A stretch of 64,000 bases of DNA from Zasmidium citrigriseum (taxonomy: Eukaryota > Ascomycota > Dothideomycetes > Mycosphaerellales > Mycosphaerellaceae): assembly GCA_002786025.1 (NCBI GenBank), contig NHNW01000016.1, positions 372,001 to 436,000 of the forward strand, in the 5' to 3' direction. Of this stretch, positions 33,067 to 40,998 are shown piece by piece. Every line of letters begins with the position of its first letter. Positions within the stretch are counted from its first letter, which is position 1. A program made the position numbers and the translations under genes. The notes beneath the pieces were generated by a model, which had not been told where the DNA came from, searched no databases, and saw nothing but the letters and a program-made list of their open reading frames with translations.

Positions 33067-33558
33067 GGAGCGCAGCTGGCTTCACCGCCCTGGTGTCGGC
33101 TGAGCGTGAGTGGTGTATCTCTGGTCGCCCCTCGCGCAGGGATGTTTCCAAGGCTCAATCGATAGTTGTCCTGTCAGGCGACGCGCTCAATGCCTTCTCC
33201 AGGTGTCGAGGAAAGGTGCAGCGCGTGAAAGGGTGCGGCTGGGAACTTTTCGTGTTCGCGAGGTGGGAAGCATTGATCAACAGATCGGCCTCCCCCCACG
33301 GAGATCTCAAAGCTTAATCTCAGCAGCCCCTGCCAAGCCCGCCCCTAAAACGTCCAAAGCATGTGAAATGATGGTAACGCTTTTGCATGGCCAAGATCGT
33401 GATTCGCCGTACCGGACTTCGCGAAATCTTGAAACGCGGGAAGCCGTGAAGAAGAACGGACAAGCTTCCGATGGGGTTCGTCCGACCGAACCACATTGCG
33501 GCAGCCGAAATGGGACCGCTGTTCTCGTGACTGCGATGTCAAAGCGTACCGTTATTAC
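33067..33558. other. Intergenic region
   Basis: 492 bp between GNA1 and MTC5, both on the minus strand: GNA1 promoter plus MTC5 3' flank. A long plus-strand ORF (33110-33793) crosses it but is an antisense artefact over MTC5. Confidence 0.5.
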
Positions 33559-36500
33559 TCACCAAGACTCGCCTTGTAGTCTCTGCCGAAGGCGAAGTGG
33601 ATCGGTCAAGCTCGGCTTCTTCTTGAACATGGGCGTTGATTCTTCTGCTTCTTCGAGAGTTGCGGTTTCATCAGTCGCGAAAGATACTGCTGTTGCCGAA
33701 GTGCAGTCACATCCGCATCCCGTCGGGCACGTGAAAGTCGTGTCTCCAAGCGCGGACACGAAGTCGTCCAGGCAGGCCGGATGTGTAACATGAAGACAAG
33801 CCGGACAGATTTGTTCGGCGGTCTGTACAATGCAGAGGCAGATGCTGCAGTCGTTGAACTTTCTCCCAGATGCAGCTTTTGGGGCGACGGCGTCTTGTTC
33901 ATGCTCCGACTGGAATGGCTGCGTCGGGGTGGATGTCGGTGCGTCGCCCATTTCTCCAGCCTCGATGAGCATGCCCCATGAAAGCAGCTGATCAGCGTAA
34001 TGGTGACGCCAAAAGCTGCCCTTGACCGCGAGCTCTTCAGATATGATCTCGACTGGCGTCTGCGTGGGCCTTGATACCTTTTCGTCGAAAAAATGTCCTC
34101 TTTTGTTGGTCACAGAAACACCCGCGTTCGGTTTCTTGGGAGTTACCACCACGCTGTTGTCTTCTACCGTCCTGTCGCTATCGTAGTTGTCGTCTTCCTG
34201 AGCTAGACTCAGACTCCGTCGACTGGTCTTCGATTGCTCCATGTTAGACGCAAATGACACAGACTTGCTCCAACTTCCAGGCGCGGTGGGCAAGCTCGAG
34301 GACAGTTCGTTACCCGGACTGGTTCCTAGCTTCTTCAGAGGCGGAGACGAACCGTACGATCCGAACTTCTCAGCAATCGAGGCTGCGTAGTTCTTAGCTG
34401 CCGCACCAAAACTGCTGCGTTGACGTTCAGGGCTCGCTGATCCAGACATGGTGAGCTTCGAACCCTGCCTGACAATGCTAGAGAATGCGAATGGCGGAGT
34501 GCTATTCGACGAGTCTAGATAGGGCGTCGTCGGTTGCGATGGGTTACCAGAAGACAGTCTCGAACGATAGGCCTTGTTAGGTGAACTGTCGGTAGTAGCT
34601 GGGCCGATTCTTTCTGTGTGCAGTGCTGGCACACCTGGCGGAAACATACTCGGATCCAGGGCTGACGCATCTGAATTCAGCCTGGTGGGATGCGCACTTG
34701 ATGATTGTCGTTGACGCAGCCTCTTTGCTGTGTCTCTCAATGTCGCGCATGCTCTTTCGAGGAGGGTTGACATGCATGCCAAGAGCTGGATATCTGCACG
34801 AGCTTCTGCCCACGCGAACAACTGCTCAATCGCCCAGCTCCTCCCGAAAGGTAGATCCAAGAGTGGGAAAGTCTCGGCACCCATGACAGCAGAGGACCCA
34901 TTGCGACTTGACGCCATTGACGTGTTTCTCGATATTGCGGGCCGTTGGCCAAGGAAGATTTGTGACAAGTCACCAAAGACATTCAACTGCAATGAACTCT
35001 TTATTCTTGGCTCTAGTACGATGGCCAACAGGCGCCAGGCACGGGCACTCATGTGGAGACCTTCCTTGGTGGCAACCATCGCGTTCTCGAGGCAGAGATC
35101 GCCGTTACTGAGTCCCTCACTGGCCAACAATTCATATGCATCCGCAAGGCCTCGTCGGGTGGGCGTCAAGGATCCTAGGCTTCGAACCGAGACAGTGAAT
35201 CGTTGCTCGCCGGGCAGAGGGCCCATGTTTGGCTTGATGGGCGAGGTTTTCGCGACCCACGATGGCTTGCCGTCGAAGGACGAAGCATGTATTGCAAACC
35301 TAGGCGGACCAGACGTCAGCTCATCTTCCGATCCTGACTTGTCTGAGTCCGAAGGTGATGAATGAAGAGAAACAGCGCTCTCGAGGTTGCCAAAGCCTGG
35401 AAACAGCTTATTGACCTCTTCGCCGTGTTTGTTGGCGGTCGTTGGACTCTTTGATCCCAAGTGGCTTTCATTAGCCGTCCTTCGAACTCTGTATGGGAAG
35501 AATGTGATTAGTTGGCCGTTTGGAGAGAACAGGGCTCCACAAGTCTTGGGCAGTGGAACATTTACACCGCCAGGCAGAAACGTGCCACTGCTTTTCATGT
35601 CACCGGCAAATGTCTCATCATCGGAGTCACTCTCATGGACATGATCACCCGCTGGCGTTGCGGAGTCGAAGTAAGCCAGTGGAGGCAGCTGCATGCTTTC
35701 GTCCAGTGGCGTGATTAGACCTGGCGATGCCTTACGGGCTGGAATGTTCGGAGACAAGAACGGCATAGGAGAGTCGTGTTCGTCTTCATCTGGACGCTCC
35801 TTTGGAAGTTCCAAGCTGGAGGTCATGGATTGCGTTGTGGGCGTGCCAGGTCTCGAGTGCAAGTCGTGCTTCAATTTGCGTGACTTCAGTTTGACTGGGG
35901 TATCTTTCTCTTTCTTGGTCCGCTTTGCTCGTGGTCTTTTGCGGGGCTTTGGGATTTTCGACTCCATTGTTCGAGGGCGAATCATCTTTTGTGGCCTCAT
36001 CGAGCCAGATTGAGGAGGAGCAGTCCTGCTATCAGCGGCAGTGTCTCCAACGAACTCGATCAGAGAAGACTGCAGTTCATAGGACCAGCCCATACTATCC
36101 AAAACAGGTGCAGGAACTTTGTAGACCTCAATTGCGCTTTCTGTAACGACCATAACTTCCACCGAGTTGCCATTGCGGCGAAAGGCAAATCCATCAATGG
36201 TGATCTCTTTGTGAAGCCTCCAGAGTTCGGTCATGTTTCGGTCGCCCAAGGAGAAGTTGTAGAAGTAGAGGTCTTTTTGAGAGGCTGGTAACACGACCAA
36301 TCCATTCTGGCCAAGGACTCGTGCCTGGTAGATGCTGGTCGCAAGATTGAACGCAGTAGATGAAGTCGCCTTCTGTGCGCCTTCCGATCTGGTGTTGAGC
36401 CCTTCTTCTTCATCGCTATCTTGAGCCCCTGTGGTGGACAAGTGGACTGCGGAGCCTCGTAATGCATCTTTCAAATCAAAGATGGAGACTATGCCGCCGT

Positions 36501-37107
36501 GGCTCACGGTGATGATCTGGTCTTCGCCTTCGGAGCACCATGAAAACAGTCGTAGAGTGCCGGGTTTGGTCCCTATGGTCGTAATTGGCTTGATCGTGGG
36601 TAGCCTCCAGACCGATATTCGGTATCCATTCAGGGCAGCGACGACGTCTGAGCTTCGTGGATGGAAGGCAACGTTACTGCATGCCTTCCCTGGGCCTCGT
36701 AGGAGATACAATGGTCGGGACGGCTGCTTGACTGACCATAGCGTTACAGTCCCGTCTGCCGTACCAATGGCGAGGACTCGCGCATCATTTTGGGCGAATG
36801 CAGTTGAAGTAACAATCCGCCCAGTTCCCTTGAAGACGTGTTTCGCAGCACAACGCTCTACATCGAAGATGGCCAGTTGCGATCCGCTTGAGGCAGCCAG
36901 CAGGCGCGGCCGGGATGGATGGAAAGACAGTATTGGATCATGACGCGAACTCAAGACCCCGAGATCGATTGTACACGGTTGGGTATGGCCATCGGACAGC
37001 TTCCGAATGACGATTCCATTGTTTCCTGGGACGGCCGAGTACTCTGCGTTCGTAGCCGGGCTGGAATCGTGATCGCGCTCGAATCGCCTCGCATCTCCGT
37101 TCTCCAT
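33559..37107 (-). CDS. MTC5: WD40/RING subunit of the SEA (GATOR2) complex, Mtc5/WDR59-like
   Basis: Vacuolar-membrane regulator of TORC1 amino-acid signalling. 1,182 residues, one exon. A WD40 propeller fills ~50-330 (LAASSGSQLAIFDVERC, VLAIGTADGTVTLWSVKQ, VVAALNGYRISVWRL, IITVSHGGIVSIFDLKD). A long disordered middle follows, then a helical block with PFGRSWAIEQLFAWAEARAD and IQLLACMSTLLERA, corresponding to the WDR59 segment around PFGR...DVQTLAMLC. The C-terminus is a RING/zinc ribbon: CSICLCIVQTAEQICPACLHVTHPACLDDF...CPTGCGCDC. An RWD domain, typical of Mtc5, is not obvious, so a WDR24/Rtc1 assignment is not excluded. Confidence 0.8.
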   Translation of the reverse strand: MENGDARRFERDHDSSPATNAEYSAVPGNNGIVIRKLSDGHTQPCTIDLGVLSSRHDPILSFHPSRPRLLAASSGSQLAIFDVERCAAKHVFKGTGRIVTSTAFAQNDARVLAIGTADGTVTLWSVKQPSRPLYLLRGPGKACSNVAFHPRSSDVVAALNGYRISVWRLPTIKPITTIGTKPGTLRLFSWCSEGEDQIITVSHGGIVSIFDLKDALRGSAVHLSTTGAQDSDEEEGLNTRSEGAQKATSSTAFNLATSIYQARVLGQNGLVVLPASQKDLYFYNFSLGDRNMTELWRLHKEITIDGFAFRRNGNSVEVMVVTESAIEVYKVPAPVLDSMGWSYELQSSLIEFVGDTAADSRTAPPQSGSMRPQKMIRPRTMESKIPKPRKRPRAKRTKKEKDTPVKLKSRKLKHDLHSRPGTPTTQSMTSSLELPKERPDEDEHDSPMPFLSPNIPARKASPGLITPLDESMQLPPLAYFDSATPAGDHVHESDSDDETFAGDMKSSGTFLPGGVNVPLPKTCGALFSPNGQLITFFPYRVRRTANESHLGSKSPTTANKHGEEVNKLFPGFGNLESAVSLHSSPSDSDKSGSEDELTSGPPRFAIHASSFDGKPSWVAKTSPIKPNMGPLPGEQRFTVSVRSLGSLTPTRRGLADAYELLASEGLSNGDLCLENAMVATKEGLHMSARAWRLLAIVLEPRIKSSLQLNVFGDLSQIFLGQRPAISRNTSMASSRNGSSAVMGAETFPLLDLPFGRSWAIEQLFAWAEARADIQLLACMSTLLERACATLRDTAKRLRQRQSSSAHPTRLNSDASALDPSMFPPGVPALHTERIGPATTDSSPNKAYRSRLSSGNPSQPTTPYLDSSNSTPPFAFSSIVRQGSKLTMSGSASPERQRSSFGAAAKNYAASIAEKFGSYGSSPPLKKLGTSPGNELSSSLPTAPGSWSKSVSFASNMEQSKTSRRSLSLAQEDDNYDSDRTVEDNSVVVTPKKPNAGVSVTNKRGHFFDEKVSRPTQTPVEIISEELAVKGSFWRHHYADQLLSWGMLIEAGEMGDAPTSTPTQPFQSEHEQDAVAPKAASGRKFNDCSICLCIVQTAEQICPACLHVTHPACLDDFVSALGDTTFTCPTGCGCDCTSATAVSFATDETATLEEAEESTPMFKKKPSLTDPLRLRQRLQGESW

Positions 37108-37484
37108 CCGCGTATCACCGGATCCCTCGTTCAGCTGTCGATATTCTATTCATTTCTCTGTATTGTTGATGGAAGATTGAGGCTGTCACATGTTTGGGTC
37201 GTGATCGATGCCACGCGACATGTGCCAAGCTTCGCGAAGTGGGGCCTTCCCGGCCGGCGTTTGGGAGGTCGACTTCACGTCTCGATGAGCAATCCGATCT
37301 TCTGCTGCCACACACTTCAGATCGCTTGCCACCGCCATCGACGACTACTAGAACGACCAGCTCCGAACGATTCTCCGCCGTCGACTTCTTTGTCGCCGCC
37401 ACCTCGCACAAAACCCGTCCTGCCGCATAGGCTGCGACCACGACCACCTGCCCCACCATCGACATCCGCCCATCCCATCCCACC
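37108..37484. promoter_or_regulatory. Divergent MTC5/UBC13 promoter
   Basis: 377-bp head-to-head promoter of two housekeeping genes. CT/CCACC-rich tracts precede the UBC13 ATG. No specific site recognised. Confidence 0.5.
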
Positions 37485-38050
37485 ATGGCGGCCCCGCTTC
37501 CCAAGCGCATCATCAAAGAGACGGAGAGACTACAGAATGAGCCAGTACCCGGCATCTCAGCCATGCCACACGACGACAACGCACGATACTTCGATGTGAT
37601 TGTCGAGGGCCCAGGCGGCAGTTGCTATGAGGGTAAGATGAGATATTAGATGATCAGCGAAGCGCAGATATTGAGAACTATACAGGTGGCGTTTTCCAGC
37701 TCGAGCTCTTCCTCCCCGACGACTACCCCATGTGTCCGCCTCGGATACGATTCCTCACCCGCATCTACCACCCCAACATCGATCGACTGGGCAGAATCTG
37801 TCTCGATGTCCTCAAGAACAACTGGTCCCCCGCCCTGCAGATCCGAACCATTCTTCTCAGCATACAGGCCCTGCTTGGTGCACCAAATCCAGAAGATCCC
37901 CTGAACGAGGCTGTGGCGAAGCAGTGGAAGGTCGATATCAATACATCTCTACTACCGATTAACACAGATGCTGACCCTTTGCAGGAGAACCAGCCGGAGG
38001 CCATCAAGACCGCGAAAGAGTGGACGGAGCTGTACGCGAAGAAGAAGTGA
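37485..38050 (+). CDS. UBC13: Ubiquitin-conjugating enzyme E2 Ubc13
   Basis: Forms Lys63-linked ubiquitin chains with an Mms2/UEV partner in postreplication DNA repair. Model join(37485..37632, 37686..37930, 37985..38050), 152 residues, matching the 153 of yeast. Motifs: [35 protein letters not shown] and catalytic Cys in [17 protein letters not shown] near residue 87. The second intron (37931-37984, 54 bp, GTCGAT...CTGACCCTTTGCAG) is stopless and in frame; removal gives [17 protein letters not shown], the conserved C-terminal helix, so the unspliced reading carries 18 spurious residues. Confidence 0.96.
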
Positions 38051-38674
38051 TTCTTTGCCTTTCAGCGACGTTCAATCAATCCACGAATGGTAGATGTAGA
38101 GACTGGAGCGAGGACGAGGACGGCGATGCACGAATTACACGAAACGGTCCGATCGAGGACAGATGACTTCCCCCTTTGCATAGATAGTTCGAGTCGGCGT
38201 CGGAGGAGATACCAAGCTATTGCTGTGCAGAATGCAAAATGAATTTCTTATCAAACGAGCAGCTGTGCGGAGTCAAAATGTCCTGGCGGAACCCCAGAGT
38301 GGAAGGGCGAGGTATTGAAGAAGGCTTTGAAGACATTGGATCTTAGTAAGTCGCCTCTCATCCCGCCAGCAGCTTACTCGAAAGCAGATGTCGATACGCC
38401 CAATGCCTTTGTTCCGATTCACTCGAGGTGGTATTCACATTCACTGGTGCCCCGCCTTTCACAATGTGTGAATCCGAGTTCGACAATATGCTGAAAGCTT
38501 TGCCAAGACAACATGAAACGGCAAACCTCACATGCAGCGTTTGCACCTTCCATATGACTGAGGCGAATCGTAGCGCACGTGATGCCGTGAGTGAAGCAGA
38601 AGCTGGATTTTAGTGACACCGGCGACATCGTCAGCCTCTCTGCTTCTTCTAATCACCACCACCAAGTCGCCAAA
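38051..38674. other. Intergenic region
   Basis: 624 bp with only short ORFs. The final part, with CTTCTTCT and CACCACCACC tracts, resembles the promoter/5' UTR of the next gene. Confidence 0.4.
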
Positions 38675-40374
38675 ATGCCGAATCTGAGATCGAGCGCATC
38701 ACTCAGTTCGCTAAAGAGCTTCTTCAGCAGCAAGCGTAAGTAATCGTCCTATCCCAAATCCCCATCCCCGAGAACGCTGCCGGCGACCATGCCATCGAGG
38801 AGGCATAGCCAGTGGCACGGTCAGACGCATTTCCAAGGAGATAGACAGGTAGCTAACGCTCACAGAAGGCGGCAACGACGACGAGGCGACTCCCCCTGTG
38901 CCGCCCATCCCGAGGGCGTTCCAGGAGGGAGGAGAGGAGAAGAAGGTAAGCGTTTTCTCTTTATTCTCTGCTTTTTCTCAGCGACGGCGGGCGGCGGTGG
39001 ATGGCATGGCGGCCAAAGGAGTTGTGGGGATTTGGACGGCATGTGAGCATCGACGAGCGAGCACGGGCATCACCTCCACGCAACGAACGGCGCATCGAGC
39101 ATCACCAACGTTGATTGCAATCGAAGAACGATCAACGCTCCTCAGGGGCAGCAGGTAAGGCTCCTATTCCTCATACGCGCGCAAGCAAGCTGACCATTTT
39201 CTAGGCCGCCCAATCGGCTCACATTTGGACCTCTTTTGTAGGTGATACTGACGCCCTGGACCAGGAGAAGGGAGGCTCAATCCTCCGCAAGATTCGTTCG
39301 GTCCGTTCCCTGCGATCGAACAGCTTGGCTTCGGGGCCGGAGGTGCCCTCGACTGGCTCAGTCAGTCAGGGAGTAGTGGGGATTCCGGGGGTGCCTAGCA
39401 TCCCCTCCCACTACACCACCTCCCCCTCTCCTGCCCGCCGCGCCGCCACCACCCCCCTCCCGCCGCCAAGTGTGAGGAGCACTCCGCGCGCCGCCTTCGC
39501 CCCCGCCCCATCAATCCGCCCACTCCAAGTGGAGCGCGTGGAGCCTCGCTCCGAGGTCTTTTACGGCAAGGGGCTGGCACCACCAGTGGGCGTGACTCTC
39601 CGGCGCCCGCGACCACCAACACGACGTGCGAATGCTCGGCCTCCAGCGCCCTCAGAGAGATCGTCTATCGGCACTTCAATCCTTGACGATTTCGCCCTGG
39701 TGGCACAGACTCCCTCGGAGGCTCAGCCTCACATCCCATCAGAGAGACCATCGCCTGACTCTCCAACTCTGGGCCGCTCTCTCGAGGTGCCAAAGACCCG
39801 CACATTGGCCCAGCCATCGCCCGTTCCCTCGGGGAGATCATCGCCCAACGAATCCCCGGCTCTGGACCGCCCTCTCAAGCCTCTAAAGCGTCGCGCAGTG
39901 GCCCAGCCGTCGCCCGTCCAGTGGGAGAAATCGCAAGACATCAAAGCCATCCTCGACGCCTTTCCCACCCCGCCTCTCAACACGAAAGACTCATCATCTC
40001 TCTCTGAGACTGAGAAGCTCAAACACCGCAGCGAGGCATTCAGTACCCTGGATGGCGTCGTTGGACTGGAGATTTCGAACGCAGATGTTGAGATTCCGGC
40101 GCCTCTCAATTGGAACAAGAAGCGCACGCACCGACCACGAAGTATGGTACAAGAGGAGGAAGAGAATATCTACGACGTCTCTCCCAGAGCATGGAGAAGA
40201 CTGCGCCATCAAGAAGAGGAAGAAGCCTCTCCCATCAGAGAGAGACACTACCTTCTCCACAACCTCGAGGCACAAGGCTACGAGCAACTACTTCCCGCAA
40301 CGCCTTGCCGTCTGTGTGAGGATTCTACACAGCTTTGTCCTGAACATCAGGGCCCTGAACCCGGCTTTTTCTGA
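38675..40374 (+). CDS. Multi-exon, proline/serine-rich hypothetical protein
   Basis: Unrecognised. Exon 1 (38675-38735, MPNLRSSASLSSLKSFFSSK) and exon 2 (38866-38945, NDDEATPPVPPIPRAFQEGG) have clean GTAAGT/GTAAGC donors and a CTAAC...CACAG acceptor. Between 38946 and 39241 one or more micro-exons are likely but could not be fixed. The main exon runs from about 39242 to the stop at 40374: KIRSVRSLRSNSL, a long Pro/Ser-rich disordered region with repeats such as PSERPSPDSPTLGRSLEVPK / PSGRSSPNESPALDRPLKPL, and a conserved-looking end RHYLLHNLEAQGYEQLLPATPCRLC with a possible zinc knuckle (CRLCEDSTQLCPEH). Role unknown. Confidence 0.6.
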
Positions 40375-40642
40375 GTTTGCGTTGATGGAGGATGGATGGA
40401 TACGGCAGCTTGGACGCAGACGTTTTCAAGGAGATAGGGATGGATAACGATACGATGAACTCATGCATGATTATGGCTTGCGCACCGACGCTAGAACCGG
40501 AAGGACTAGGCTTTGTAGTAGCCCTGGTGGCGAAACGAGCAGTCTGCTTTGCTTATTGATTTACGTTCCTTTCTCCGTGATTTTGGGATGTTCTATGCTC
40601 ACCAAACAGCTGTTGAGGGTCTGGAGCTTTGCAGAGCTTAAT

Positions 40643-40990
40643 GGGGATAGAACAGCAGCGGGATTCTTCAGATGTCTGTGCTATCTCGGCAGATCGATTA
40701 CGTTCTGAGCTGCTAGAAGACGTGATAGGGAGTTCGAGATCCTATGCTTTGCTGGGGATGGAGTCGAGCAGCGGGACTCGATGTCCTTGCTATCTCCATG
40801 ATTCTGAGTCTCTCAGAGCTACTAGAACGTGCGATGGGGAGCTTGTGATTCGATGTTCTGCTGGGGACGGAGTCGAGCAGCGGGATTCGATGTCTTTGCT
40901 ATCTCCATGGTCCTGAGTCTCTTCGAGCTGCTCGGAAGTCTGATAAGGAGCTTGGAATTCGTGAAGCTTGCTGGGGATCCATCAGCAACA
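40643..40990 (+). repeat. Three tandem ~110-bp degenerate repeats upstream of RAD1
   Basis: Units start at GGGGAT/GGGGAC: 40643-40753, 40754-40862 and 40863-40972, followed by a partial unit to about 40990. Shared landmarks in order: GAGCAGCGGG-TTCGATGT, TTGCTATCTC, GAGCT-CTAGAA and a GCTTTGCT/GTTCTGCT end. Units 2 and 3 are the most alike. There is no long ORF through them. They fill the space before the RAD1 coding region, and the first candidate RAD1 ATG (40999) lies just past the partial copy. Confidence 0.75.
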
Positions 40991-40998
40991 GCATTCAG

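Noticed and set aside
33540..33560. Possible extra 3' intron of MTC5 (GTGAGT at the last codon)
   Set aside because: The RING domain is already complete and no clearly conserved downstream exon could be identified.
33110..33793. 227-codon plus-strand ORF overlapping MTC5
   Set aside because: Antisense to the RING-coding end of MTC5; no recognisable domain.
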